The notes under the pieces are model-generated. The model did not search any database. It was given only the letters and a program-made list of their open reading frames with translations, and was not told the origin of the DNA. A DNA stretch of 64,000 nt from Psychrobacillus vulpis. GTDB lineage: Bacteria; Bacillota; Bacilli; Bacillales_A; Planococcaceae. Below, one piece after another: positions 53,533 to 62,376 of this stretch (its first letter is position 1; each line of letters begins with the position of its first letter). The translations under genes and the position numbers were made by a program. The stretch is taken from contig NZ_VDGI01000006.1 in assembly GCF_006861825.1 (NCBI RefSeq), forward strand, positions 62,001-126,000, written 5' to 3'.

Positions 53533-54810
53533 ATGAAGAAGGAAATAGAAAATCGAATTTCTAAAGCAGTAGATGAGCGTAAAGAGGAACTATTACAGTT
53601 ACTTGCAGATTTAGTTAGTTTTCCGACAGTTAGTCCCCCTGCTAGAAACACAGGTGAAGTGCAAAATTATATTGCAAATTTTTTAGAGGTACACCAATTT
53701 GAGACGGATAGTTGGGATGTGTTTCCGAAAGATCCGAATGTAGTAGGGATAAAAAGAGGTACTGATGGGCTACATTATCACAGTTTAATAATAAATGGAC
53801 ATATTGATGTTGCTGAAGTTGGAGATGAGAGCGCATGGACCGTGCCAGTATTCAAGCTAACAAATAAAGATGGATTTGTATTTGGCAGAGGAACCTCTGA
53901 CATGAAAGGTGCAGTAGCTGCAACATTGTTTGCAGCAAAACTATTAAAAGAGTTAAATATTGAATTAAAAGGTGACTTGCAAATTCAGTCTGTTATTGGA
54001 GAAGAAGCAGGAGAAGCGGGAACTCTTTCTTGTTTGGAGAAAGGCTATACTGCTGATTTTGCACTTGTAGTAGATGGAAGTAACCGTCAAATTCACGGTC
54101 AAGGTGGAGTTATAACGGGCTGGATAACTATTAAAAGTAAAGAAGTTTTCCATGATGCAATGAGGATGAAAATGTTGCATGCAGGTGGGTTAATAAAAGG
54201 AGCAAGCGCCATAGAAAAAATGATGAAAATTATTGCCGGCCTTCAAGATTTGGAGAGACATTGGGCTGTTACTAAACAGTATCCAGGATTTGCACCTGGA
54301 ACAACCACGATTAATCCAGCGGTTATTGAAGGTGGCAGACACGCCGCTTTTATAGCAGATGAATGCAGACTTTGGGTTACAGTACACTTTTATCCGAATG
54401 AAACGTATGAATCAGTGACAGCTGAAATAGAAGAACATTTAAATCAAGTCGCAATGTCTGATCTTTGGTTAAGAGAAAACCCACTCCAATATCGTTGGGG
54501 TGGAAAATCTATGATTGAGGAACGTGGCGAAATATTTCCAGCATTAAAGATGGATGCGGAACAGGCAGCGGTTCAATTACTTGCGGAGTGCCATCAGCAA
54601 ATAGACAAAAATCCAGTCATAATCGGGATGTCCAAATCTGTGACTGATGCAGGTTGGCTAGGAGCAGCGGGTATTCCAACTGTTATTTATGGCCCAGGAA
54701 AACTGGAAGAAGCACACTCTGTTGATGAAAAACTAAATATAGAGGAATTACTCTCGTTTACTAAAACTCTGTTGTTATTCATTTCTCAATGGTGTAACAC
54801 AAAAAAATAA
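53533..54810 (+). CDS. M20 deacylase, YlmB-like formylaminopyrimidine deformylase
   Basis: 425 residues, ATG 53533 behind GGAAGGGGAAAAGGA. Metallopeptidase M20 motifs are intact: NGHIDVAEVG, RGTSDMKG, GEEAGEAG, and the dimerisation domain in the middle. Position between a TPP riboswitch and tenA points to B. subtilis YlmB, which deformylates N-formyl-4-amino-5-aminomethyl-2-methylpyrimidine in thiamin salvage. Acetylornithine deacetylase is the nearest alternative, but there are no arginine genes here. Confidence 0.8.
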   Translation: MKKEIENRISKAVDERKEELLQLLADLVSFPTVSPPARNTGEVQNYIANFLEVHQFETDSWDVFPKDPNVVGIKRGTDGLHYHSLIINGHIDVAEVGDESAWTVPVFKLTNKDGFVFGRGTSDMKGAVAATLFAAKLLKELNIELKGDLQIQSVIGEEAGEAGTLSCLEKGYTADFALVVDGSNRQIHGQGGVITGWITIKSKEVFHDAMRMKMLHAGGLIKGASAIEKMMKIIAGLQDLERHWAVTKQYPGFAPGTTTINPAVIEGGRHAAFIADECRLWVTVHFYPNETYESVTAEIEEHLNQVAMSDLWLRENPLQYRWGGKSMIEERGEIFPALKMDAEQAAVQLLAECHQQIDKNPVIIGMSKSVTDAGWLGAAGIPTVIYGPGKLEEAHSVDEKLNIEELLSFTKTLLLFISQWCNTKK

Positions 54811-54838
54811 AAAACTATTATTTTGGGAGGTAAGTCGT

Positions 54839-55522
54839 ATGTCTTCTACAAAAAAATTCAGTGATCGATTATTTGAAAATATAAAACCAATTTGGGCTAA
54901 AAATCATCAACATCCGTTTGTGCAAGAGTTAGGGAAAGGTACTTTAGCAGAGGAAAAGTTTATACATTACATGAAGCAGGACTACGTCTATTTACTGGAC
55001 TATTCCAAGTTATTTGCGGTAGGGGTTCAAAAATCACTCGATTTAGAAATGATGACAAATTTTTCGAAAACTCTTCACGACACACTACATTTTGAAATGG
55101 ATTTACATCGTGCGTTTGCTGCTGAATTTGGAGTAACTCCAGAAGAACTGGAATCCACCAAACCTACACCTATAAATTTGGCTTATACACGTTATATGTT
55201 AAACGTTGCTCAAAATGGTTCGCTAGTAGAGTTAGTTTCTTGTTTACTTCCTTGTGCATGGGATTACTGGGAAATAGGAAAATTATTGCGTGAACAATAT
55301 GGGGATAACTTGTCTACAAATAAATATGCAAAATGGATTGAAACATATGATTCCGAAGAATTCGCAGAAGGTGCAAAGTGGTTAATACAACTAATGGATC
55401 AACTAACAGAAGGGAAGCCCGAATGGGAGCTTGAACGAATCGAAGAACACTTTCAAATGACATCTAAGTTCGAGTATTTATTTTGGGAAATGAACTATCA
55501 ACTAGAAGAGTGGCCAATTTAA
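54839..55522 (+). CDS. tenA: Thiaminase II / aminopyrimidine aminohydrolase
   Basis: 227 residues, ATG 54839 behind GGGAGG. All-helical TenA fold, with the catalytic cysteine in SCLLPCAWDYWEIG and a conserved Glu in YLFWEMNY near the end. It converts aminomethylpyrimidine to hydroxymethylpyrimidine (HMP), so YlmB and TenA recycle degraded thiamin. Second gene of the TPP-controlled operon. Confidence 0.95.
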   Translation: MSSTKKFSDRLFENIKPIWAKNHQHPFVQELGKGTLAEEKFIHYMKQDYVYLLDYSKLFAVGVQKSLDLEMMTNFSKTLHDTLHFEMDLHRAFAAEFGVTPEELESTKPTPINLAYTRYMLNVAQNGSLVELVSCLLPCAWDYWEIGKLLREQYGDNLSTNKYAKWIETYDSEEFAEGAKWLIQLMDQLTEGKPEWELERIEEHFQMTSKFEYLFWEMNYQLEEWPI

Positions 55523-55544
55523 TAGTGAAGGCGAGATAGAAAAA

Positions 55545-56054
55545 ATGAATAAAACTAGGAAGTTAACAATAACATCGCTCATTGTTGCCATAACAACATT
55601 ATCTAGCCATCTCATATTTATCCCAGTTGGATTTGCGAAAATATTTCCTATACAACATTTTGCTAACGTATTTTTGGCGGTTTTACTAGGACCATGGTAT
55701 GCGGTTGCGGGTGCATTAATCGTTTCTACTTTACGAAATCTGTTAGGTACTGGATCTATTTTTGCTTATCCAGGAAGTGTGATTGGTGCACTCTTAGCGG
55801 GTATCTTTTATATGAAAACGAAGAAAATTGTGTATGCATTTGTTGGAGAGGTTATTGGTACAGGTATTATTGGAGCAGTTACCACTTATCCAATAGGAGT
55901 TCTCTTATTTGGAAAAGAGCTAACGGTATTTGGATTTGTACCAGCCTTTATGATTAGTTCATTTACAGGTTCGTTATTGGCAATTGGTCTTTTAAAGGTG
56001 ATGATGAAAAATAGAGTTATAGAGGGATTAGTTGAAAAGAGTGTTCATAAATAG
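55545..56054 (+). CDS. thiW: Thiamin precursor ECF-type S component ThiW
   Basis: 169 residues, five or six membrane spans, ATG 55545. The pattern (SSHLIFIPVGFAKIFPIQHFANV, GPWYAVAGALIVSTLRNLLGTGSIFAYPGS) matches ThiW, the substrate-binding component of an energy-coupling-factor importer for a thiamin precursor, probably thiazole. The ATPase and T components (EcfAA'T) are not in this window and are usually shared. Third gene of the operon; a weak ribosome site (GAAGGCGAG) is seen. Confidence 0.85.
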   Translation: MNKTRKLTITSLIVAITTLSSHLIFIPVGFAKIFPIQHFANVFLAVLLGPWYAVAGALIVSTLRNLLGTGSIFAYPGSVIGALLAGIFYMKTKKIVYAFVGEVIGTGIIGAVTTYPIGVLLFGKELTVFGFVPAFMISSFTGSLLAIGLLKVMMKNRVIEGLVEKSVHK

Positions 56055-56118
56055 TATTGACTCAAGAGTTACATAAAATAATAGCTTGTCTAGTGAGTGG
56101 CTTTTTCTGTACTCATTT

Positions 56119-56440
56119 CAACTACTTGATTCAATACGTAGAGGAAAAAGCTACGAGACTCCTGCGGAAAAACGGAGCAACCAAGACCCCGCACGAGCGC
56201 AGCGAGGAGGAGGCTTGGTGATTCGTCCGCGGAAAGCGAGTGGCTTTTTCCATACACAATTAGTATTATTCCATTTTATTAAAATAGACTTAATTATCCC
56301 TAGCTGATCGTGTTCATTTGTATATTTTTGGACATCATCGCATAACAACTACTTGATTCAATACGTAGAGGAAAAAGCAGCGAGACTCCTGCGGAAAAGC
56401 GAAGCGTCCAAGATCCCGCACGAGCCAGCGATGGCACTGA
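56119..56440. repeat. Tandem pair of GC-rich elements with 227-base period
   Basis: CAACTACTTGATTCAATACG continues TAGAGGAAAAAGC..CGAGACTCCTGCGG and occurs at 56119 and again at 56346. The first copy is full length (to GCGAGTGGCTTTTTCC at about 56250); the second is truncated at about 56440 by a GGCACTGAAAAA fragment. Confidence 0.85.
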
Positions 56441-56491
56441 AAAACTAGAAATTCGTATTTTTGTAGGAACTATTTGTTGATTTTAATTAAA

Positions 56492-56551
56492 AGAATTTAG
56501 CGCGACGCATGAGACTCCGGCGGGAAAGCGAATGCCAAAGCGCTAAATTCT
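56492..56551. repeat. Mini-element with 12-base perfect terminal inverted repeats
   Basis: AGAATTTAGCGC (56492-56503) and GCGCTAAATTCT (56540-56551) flank only 36 bases, which include CATGAGACTCCGGCGGGAAA and GCGAATGCC. It is an internally deleted version of the tandem unit near 4428. Confidence 0.8.
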
Positions 56552-56595
56552 CTTAGCGACTATTTGATAGAAAATTTATTAGAATGACACTTTTC

Positions 56596-56660
56596 AATGC
56601 CTCCAAGCGAGTAGACTGAGGCAATGCCCGCGGAAAGGGAGCCGTTTCACCGATTTTTTT
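56596..56660. repeat. Partial GC-rich element
   Basis: AATGCCTCCAAGCGAGTAGA through ATGCCCGCGGAAAGGGAGCC, the second half of the second-subtype element. Confidence 0.7.
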
Positions 56661-56734
56661 ATTAACTAATTTGATTATCTGAACGTTGTTTTTCACATTA
56701 TCGAAACTTTTTATTCGTTTACGATACAACTGAA

Positions 56735-58879
56735 TTATTTCTCGTTTGCAAAATCTAATTTCAATTTACCTTCTACAAATGATAGGCTAGCATTAAACGA
56801 TTGGCCGTTTTCTGCAACAAATCCTTTTATGACATTTGTTTTGCCTTTTGTACAAAGAAGTTTAATCTGACTTGGTGTAATCTTCTTCTTTAAAAAGAAG
56901 CCATTAAATGTTTGTGTGCACCCATTTTTATAATTCGTACAGCCATAAAAGTTTTTTCTAGCAATTATAAAACCTTGTTTACATTTTGGACATGGCGCAA
57001 TAGGTTCTTGTTTATACTTAGAACTAGTTGCTTTAGAAGGGACAAGTTTTATATCAATGTTTTTCGTTTTTAATTGATTTGGAACTTCTTGGAGCAAGCT
57101 GTGAATAAACTTTGCAATACTTCCAAGAAATCGTTCCCCAGAACCGTCTCCATTACCTATTTTCCGTAAATAAGTTTCCCATTTCGCAGTCATCGATGGA
57201 CTTGCAAGTAAATTACCTTCAATTGCTTGGCAAAGAACACGTCCTTTATCCGTAATTGATACGATATTTTTCGTTACATCAATATAACCATGACGTTTAA
57301 TCGTTTCTATAATTCCGCTTCGAGTTGCTTCCGTTCCAAGACCTTCTACTTCTTTTAAAATGTCTGTTTCATTTTTGTCTTCCACAAGTTTTCCACAAGT
57401 CTTCATCATGGCAATTAGTTGGCCTTCTGTATAAGGTTTTGGAGGAAGTGTTTTTCCTTCTTTAATTCCAATATTACTTTCTACTTTTTCCTGTTCACGT
57501 AAAGGGGGGAGTGTAGACTCTTCTTTTTCTTTATCAGTAGTGGTGCGACTGAACAAAGCTTTCCAGCCTTTATCCCGTTCTGTTTTGCCAATAGTGAAAA
57601 AAGGTAATCCATTTACGTCAGTTGTTACTTTTGTTTCTGTGTATAAATAATCCGTATGAAACATACTAAGTGTCGTGCGAACAACTTCTTCATAAAGATT
57701 TCTTTCCATAATAGAGAGTCTAGAAAGGACACTTTGAGATGGAATCTTTTTTGTCGGTATAATTGCGTAATGCTCCTGAACCTTCGAACTATCGACGTAA
57801 CGCTTTTTAGGAGAGAGCGATGCGACAGAGAAGGAGTGGCCAATTAGCTGTTGATAATCGGTTACTTGTGCAGCAAGATAGGAGAACTCACTAGGCGTAA
57901 TGTAACGGGAATCCGTACGAGGATACGTGACAAGCTTCTTTTCATATAGTACTTGCATCGTCTTCAATACATTCGCAGGGCTCATTTTCCATAACCGATT
58001 TGCAGTTGCTTGCAATGTCGATAGCGAATGGAGCTGTGGCGGTGGCATCCGTTTTTCAATCTTATCTACAGAAGTAATAACTCCGGGCGAATTTGGTTGG
58101 ATAGTGTGTTTTGCAAGAAGTTCTTGAATGATTTCCCTTTTAGGCTCTTTCGCTTTCGCTTTTCCCTTATAAGTTCCTTGCTCTGCAGTAAAGTTTGCTT
58201 CAATTTCAAAGAATGGCTCCGAAACAAATTGTTCTATCTCCATTTGTCGTTGATAAATCAGATAGATAGTAGGTGATTGCACACGCCCAATCGGAAAGAC
58301 TTCTCGAATACCTTGTGATTGCAATAGAAGAGAATACAACCTGGAGCCATTCATTCCAACAAGCCAATCACTAATTTGCCGGGCTTTTGCTTCTTCATAT
58401 AATAGTAAATCTTTGCGATTATCATGTAAATTAGCGAATCCTTTTCGAACTTCCTCTATTTCTAGTGAATTTATCCACAATCGTTTAATCGTTTGGACTC
58501 TTGCACCAGTTTGATTGTATATACTATAGAAGATATTCGAACCTTCGCGATCTACGTCACATGCATTGATAACTGTATCCGTCCCTTTAATAAGCTTTTT
58601 CACAACGGTAAACTGCTTGAACTTTCCTTTTGCAACTTGGAATTCGTACCGAGCTGGTAAAATTGGCAAACTGTTCAGTGACCACTTGTCCCATTTCGAA
58701 TCATATGCTTTTGGTTCCTTTAACTCTACAAGATGTCCAATTCCCCAAGTTATATAGGCTCCTTCTGGAAAGATTGGACAAGGGATGATTTCTAAATAAC
58801 CTTCATGTCTTTTTACAGTAAAAGCATCGGCATACGCTTTTGCCTGGCTTGGCTTTTCAGCTAAGATAACTGGTTTCAT
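56735..58879 (-). CDS. topB: DNA topoisomerase III
   Basis: 714 residues, ATG 58879 behind AGAGGTG. Toprim domain at the start (VILAEKPSQAKAYADAF, NACDVDREGSNIFY), the type IA core and the catalytic tyrosine in LVTYPRTDSRYI, then a C-terminal zinc-binding tail (APCPKCKQGFIIARKNFYGC). The length fits the bacterial TopB (about 727 in B. subtilis). It decatenates and relaxes DNA by cutting single strands. It carries no toxin or mobile-element context, so it is probably chromosomal housekeeping. Confidence 0.95.
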   Translation of the reverse strand: MKPVILAEKPSQAKAYADAFTVKRHEGYLEIIPCPIFPEGAYITWGIGHLVELKEPKAYDSKWDKWSLNSLPILPARYEFQVAKGKFKQFTVVKKLIKGTDTVINACDVDREGSNIFYSIYNQTGARVQTIKRLWINSLEIEEVRKGFANLHDNRKDLLLYEEAKARQISDWLVGMNGSRLYSLLLQSQGIREVFPIGRVQSPTIYLIYQRQMEIEQFVSEPFFEIEANFTAEQGTYKGKAKAKEPKREIIQELLAKHTIQPNSPGVITSVDKIEKRMPPPQLHSLSTLQATANRLWKMSPANVLKTMQVLYEKKLVTYPRTDSRYITPSEFSYLAAQVTDYQQLIGHSFSVASLSPKKRYVDSSKVQEHYAIIPTKKIPSQSVLSRLSIMERNLYEEVVRTTLSMFHTDYLYTETKVTTDVNGLPFFTIGKTERDKGWKALFSRTTTDKEKEESTLPPLREQEKVESNIGIKEGKTLPPKPYTEGQLIAMMKTCGKLVEDKNETDILKEVEGLGTEATRSGIIETIKRHGYIDVTKNIVSITDKGRVLCQAIEGNLLASPSMTAKWETYLRKIGNGDGSGERFLGSIAKFIHSLLQEVPNQLKTKNIDIKLVPSKATSSKYKQEPIAPCPKCKQGFIIARKNFYGCTNYKNGCTQTFNGFFLKKKITPSQIKLLCTKGKTNVIKGFVAENGQSFNASLSFVEGKLKLDFANEK

Positions 58880-59032
58880 AACAACACCTCTTTCGTACAT
58901 CCGATAAAACGCTTGTTCTGATTATAGTGTATCAGATTTTAACGAAATCGAAGAGTATTTAAAAAAAGTCCAGCTTTCACTTAACTTTTTATATCTAAAA
59001 TATTTTGGTGACAAGTATACCAGCTGATAGTT

Positions 59033-59710
59033 TCATAGTTCAGGATCTAGTTGTCCTTTTGCATTACTGTTATGCATCACTTTAGCATGACTTTTATTTA
59101 GCTTTTGTTGAATAAATAACTCTGCAATGATAATATTTGGCACCCAAGCTAACCATGCGATAATAGCATAACTAAGTTCGAAATTCTCTATACCAAACAG
59201 CAATACAAACAAAGGTAACCAAATTCTCAATGTGACAGCTGCAAAGGTTAACGAGTAATTTCTTATCATCCACTTTTGATGGTCAAGAATTTTCTTCTCT
59301 TTAACTCTAGCAAGAGCTTGATATGCAGATATCAACCAAAATATAGATAATAGGGTAAAACCAAGCTTTCCAGCTAATCCACCTGTAGCATGCAATGCTA
59401 GATAAAAGCCTGAAATACTACCGAATAAAATACCAATTAAATAAATTTTTCCTAAATTTTTATGAAGATTAAAATTCTTTTCTCTAAAATTTGTAGATAA
59501 TGTATAAGGACCAATTACTAATGCCACTACACTTGCTGCAACATGAATAAATAGCATGATATACCAGAACGTACTCAACTTTGAGAGAAACATAAGTTTC
59601 ATTTGAACAAACCCTGCTTGATTTGCATCCATAATAAAATATTGGGAAATTGAATAACCAGCGACTCCAATCGCTAAAACAGTAAAGACAAACCAAATTT
59701 TTTTATTCAT
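59033..59710 (-). CDS. DUF2306 membrane protein
   Basis: 225 residues with six or seven hydrophobic segments. The histidines and loops around MLFIHVAASVVALVIGPYTL, NLHKNLGKIYLIGI and LDHQKWMIRNYSLTFAAVTLR are characteristic of DUF2306, a cytochrome b-like fold. It lies 22 bases below a TetR gene, so both are in one operon and the TetR protein likely regulates it. Function unknown. Confidence 0.8.
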   Translation of the reverse strand: MNKKIWFVFTVLAIGVAGYSISQYFIMDANQAGFVQMKLMFLSKLSTFWYIMLFIHVAASVVALVIGPYTLSTNFREKNFNLHKNLGKIYLIGILFGSISGFYLALHATGGLAGKLGFTLLSIFWLISAYQALARVKEKKILDHQKWMIRNYSLTFAAVTLRIWLPLFVLLFGIENFELSYAIIAWLAWVPNIIIAELFIQQKLNKSHAKVMHNSNAKGQLDPEL

Positions 59711-59731
59711 AATTCTATCTCCTTCTGAAGT

Positions 59732-60343
59732 TTAGATTTTGAGTCCCTGAATAATTGTTTGGATATGAAATTGAATTAGTCGATCTTGTTCCCCCCAATT
59801 AAATTGTGGGAAAGCAATTAATAGAGATGTAAGACCGTGCAAACTTGCCCAAATCGTATTGCTTACATAAATATCAGGTTGTTCCAACTCATAGTTATTC
59901 ACGACAAAAGCATTTTCCTGAATTAAATCTTTTACAACTTCGTTTAGTAAAAGAAATCCATTGTACCTATTACTATGTGTTATTAAAAGTGTGTTCATTT
60001 CCATATTCATCGTGAAAATGATGTTATAGTAATCTGGTTGTTTCAAACCAAAATGTATGTAGGCTTCACACATTTTAAAAAGCCTAACTTCATATGAATT
60101 GTTAAGAGAACTATCATATGCGAGCTTTAGGTCATCATAAAATAGGTTATATCCTTCTTCTAATAAATTTAGTAAAATTTCTTCTTTATTTTTAAAGTAA
60201 ATATAAATTGCAGTAGGTGAATACCCAATCTTATTTGCTATTTTCCTCATGGACACATTTTGATAACCTTCTTCTAAAAATAAATGACGCGCAGCGTTTA
60301 TAATTTCTTTTTTTATTTCCGAAGACTCCTTCTTTCGTCGCAC
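59732..60343 (-). CDS. TetR family transcriptional regulator
   Basis: 203 residues. The GTG at 60343 is preferred since AAGGAG lies eight bases upstream; a GTG three codons earlier lies inside the site. HTH KIANKIGYSPTAIYIYFKNKEEIL is classical TetR. The C-terminal ligand domain (MCEAYIHFGLKQPDYYNIIF, ASLHGLTSLLIAFPQF) fits the WHG/TetR_C_13 type. Two palindromes in its own promoter are its probable operators. It is cotranscribed with the DUF2306 membrane protein. Ligand unknown. Confidence 0.85.
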   Translation of the reverse strand: MRRKKESSEIKKEIINAARHLFLEEGYQNVSMRKIANKIGYSPTAIYIYFKNKEEILLNLLEEGYNLFYDDLKLAYDSSLNNSYEVRLFKMCEAYIHFGLKQPDYYNIIFTMNMEMNTLLITHSNRYNGFLLLNEVVKDLIQENAFVVNNYELEQPDIYVSNTIWASLHGLTSLLIAFPQFNWGEQDRLIQFHIQTIIQGLKI

Positions 60344-60361
60344 ATAAATCACTCCTTATTT

Positions 60362-60418
60362 AAGTTAACAGCGTTAACTTAACACTGTTAATATAGTGTG
60401 TATTGGAAATAATGTCAA
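60362..60418 (-). promoter_or_regulatory. Strong promoter overlapped by two TetR-type palindromes
   Basis: On the minus strand TTGACA (60413-60418), 17 bases, TATATT (60390-60395). Palindrome 1: AAGTTAAC-AGC-GTTAACTT (60362-60380). Palindrome 2: TTAAC-ACT-GTTAA (60379-60391), 14 bases away centre to centre and touching the -10. Repressor dimers on both would shut off transcription. Confidence 0.85.
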
Positions 60419-60463
60419 TTAATTTATTTTTTTGGGCGTAAAATTATTTTGAAATATAAATAA

Positions 60464-60498
60464 AAAATCCCATTCCGCTAAGTAGGGAATGGGATTTG
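60464..60498 (-). terminator. Terminator of the YflT gene
   Basis: AAATCCCATTCC / GGAATGGGATTT perfect stem, loop of nine, then TTTA-type tail on the minus strand. Confidence 0.9.
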
Positions 60499-60508
60499 CT
60501 AAACGTAT

Positions 60509-60832
60509 TTATTTTTTATGTGCGATTATTATCAACTTACCTTGATCGAGTTCCTGTTCAGCAGCTGCTGCTTCTTCTTTCGATAAACCAGTTGCTTCCA
60601 TTTTGCTTCGGAGTTTGTCTCCACGCGACGTGAACATATTTTTCATCGATTCAAGGAAGCCTTGTTCTATCATACCAACATCCTTCGTATCTAATGCGTC
60701 GTTAATATCGTCTGCTCTCTCTTTGAAGTGTGCGAAAATATGAATATGGTCTCGTGAATATCCCTGAGTTTCTAATTTCTCAATTTCTTGCTTCGCTTGT
60801 ACGGCATTTTCTACAGTTAATTTGACTGTCAT
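60509..60832 (-). CDS. General stress protein, YflT (GSP17M) family
   Basis: 107 residues, ATG 60832 behind TGGAGGG. VQAKQEIEKLETQGYSRDHIHIFAH and GMIEQGFLESMKNMFTSRGDKLRSKM match the YflT domain along its whole length. B. subtilis YflT is a sigma-B regulon member of unknown mechanism. A near-consensus sigma-B promoter precedes this gene, which confirms the regulon assignment by sequence. A larger YflT protein is encoded at 32001. Confidence 0.85.
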   Translation of the reverse strand: MTVKLTVENAVQAKQEIEKLETQGYSRDHIHIFAHFKERADDINDALDTKDVGMIEQGFLESMKNMFTSRGDKLRSKMEATGLSKEEAAAAEQELDQGKLIIIAHKK

Positions 60833-60866
60833 TAAAAATCCCTCCAGTTTTGTGATACAACTATCT

Positions 60867-60891
60867 TTACCCGCAATGAAATGATTTAAAC
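60867..60891 (-). promoter_or_regulatory. Sigma-B promoter of the YflT gene
   Basis: GTTTAA, 13 bases, GGGTAA on the minus strand; only the last base departs from consensus (GTTTAA...GGGTAT). It lies about 35 bases ahead of ATG 60832. Confidence 0.85.
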
Positions 60892-60943
60892 AAAATGAGT
60901 CAGTAAAGAATTACAAAGTGTGAAAGAATAGGGTGAGTTTGTT

Positions 60944-61474
60944 ATGCTTAAAAGAAAAAGAATGGAAGTTGTTCATATGGAAAGTAAAGTAGAACAAATA
61001 GCAAGCTTTAAGGCTACAATGGGAAATTATCCTACAGGTGTTACTGTTGTAACAGCGTTCAATCAAAAAGGGGAACCAATGGGACTGACAGTAAACTCCT
61101 TTGCATCGGTTTCTTTAGAACCATTGCTAATTTTGTGGTCTATTGATAAACGAGTATTTTCTTATGACGAATTTTTAAAGGTAGACAAATTTACTGTGAA
61201 CATTCTAGCTGCTGATCAAGGAGATCTATGTACTTTATTTTCCAGCAAAGTAGAAGATCGGTTCAGTCAATGTGAATGGAAGAAGTCAGAACTTAATTTA
61301 CCAGTGCTCTCTAATACTTTAGCAACTTTACAATGTAGGGTATTTAGCCAAATAGATGCTGGTGATCACACGACGATGATTGGTGAAGTTCTACATATTC
61401 AGAATAACGATAAGGAACCTTTGTTGTACCATCGTAGAACGATTGGAGCTATACCAGAAGAGTTTTATAATTAA
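60944..61474 (+). CDS. Flavin reductase family protein
   Basis: 176 residues from ATG 60944 (GGGTGAG seven bases upstream); ATG 60977 is possible and gives a 165-residue protein closer to typical family starts. The flavin-reductase-like split barrel is clear: MGNYPTGVTVVTAF, MGLTVNSFASVSLEPLLILWSI and DAGDHTTMIGEVLHI, ending LLYHRRTIGAI. Such enzymes supply reduced FMN/FAD to a partner oxygenase or reduce flavin/iron chelates. No partner monooxygenase is adjacent. Confidence 0.85.
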   Translation: MLKRKRMEVVHMESKVEQIASFKATMGNYPTGVTVVTAFNQKGEPMGLTVNSFASVSLEPLLILWSIDKRVFSYDEFLKVDKFTVNILAADQGDLCTLFSSKVEDRFSQCEWKKSELNLPVLSNTLATLQCRVFSQIDAGDHTTMIGEVLHIQNNDKEPLLYHRRTIGAIPEEFYN

Positions 61475-61654
61475 TTAAATACTTCAAAAAAAGATGTACT
61501 TCAAATTGGACTTCCTTTCAGTATGTAGATAAAGTAAGATTTCGAAGGTGCCATTTCAGACTATAGACAAACTCAAAGACATTTAAGTTTATCTGCAGTT
61601 TTTTATTTTGCATTGTCAACTTTTTGAATTCATTGATTGATTTTCTAGCATCGT

Positions 61655-62270
61655 AATCTGTTCATTGTAGAGGAGGGCAATGACTCCTGTGGGAGTTGCT
61701 TGAGTCTTGGACAATGGAGGGGGAATAGAGAGGGTACTGAAAAATTGTCTGTTTTTTAAGATAAATACTTTTTTTATTTCTAGAAATTCGTTGAAAAAGG
61801 CGACACTCCTGCGAGAATAGCGTTAGTCGAAGACCCCGCAGCAAAGCGAGGCCGCTGAAAAACTCTATTACGAATTTATTCATGATAAATATTTGATGTG
61901 ACTATATTGCACACTATAGGATTTAGTACGGCGGCGTGAGACTCCTGTGGGAAAGCGAGACAGCCGAGACCCCGCACGAAGCGTAGCGCAGGAGGAGGCT
62001 CGGCGCTCGCCCACGGAAAGGGAACAGAGCCGTGATAAATCCAGTTTGAAAGTCTTTTTTGCGGAGCTTTCCGGGAGAGCAGATATTTATCAAAAAAATT
62101 ATGAGAAATTCAGTTTTTCAGTGGCCTCCGGAAAGGGAGCCGTTTCAACGATTTTCTTATTAATTGGACTACTGGATAACCCATCTGGCATGGTCGATTT
62201 TATAGATGCCCTCGAGTATAGAGCCCGAAGCGGTTCAAGCAACGCCAGCGGAAAGCTCCGGAAAACCTAA
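61655..62270. repeat. Cluster of at least five GC-rich element copies and fragments
   Basis: Fragments at ~61670-61720, a second-subtype copy at 61795-61866 (GGCGACACTCCTGCGAGAAT...), a first-subtype copy at 61930-62025 (GTGAGACTCCTGTGGGAAAG...), and fragments near 62120-62155 and 62215-62265. Copies are more mutated here than near 4428, so they look older. Confidence 0.75.
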
Positions 62271-62334
62271 TATACCCCTTTATAGAAATAAAAAGACTGT
62301 AGAAAATTGTTTTTTGAGAGTTTATCTACAGTAT

Positions 62335-62366
62335 GAAAGGATGTCCAATAAAAATGACATCCTTTC
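62335..62366. terminator. Terminator of the phosphoesterase gene
   Basis: GAAAGGATGTC / GACATCCTTTC stem of 11 with a ten-base loop, 11 bases beyond the minus-strand gene end. Confidence 0.7.
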
Positions 62367-62376
62367 AGAACCACTT

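Larger units (their letters stand above)
56055..56734. other. 680-bp repeat-rich intergenic region
   Basis: Between the thiamin-salvage operon and topB. Only GC-rich elements (listed separately) are visible, with AT-rich filler. Frames that cross the elements are not genes. Confidence 0.8.
61475..62376. other. 900-bp repeat-rich intergenic region
   Basis: Holds an AT-rich inverted pair (CTGCAGTTTTT region near 61600; CTGTAGA...TCTACAG at 62297-62331), several GC-rich elements and a terminator for the phosphoesterase gene at its end. I see no gene; frames crossing the repeats are chance. Confidence 0.75.

Noticed and set aside
61947-62270. 107-codon open frame in the repeat cluster
   Set aside because: It runs through element cores (low-complexity, repeat-encoded). 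No ribosome site or conservation is visible.
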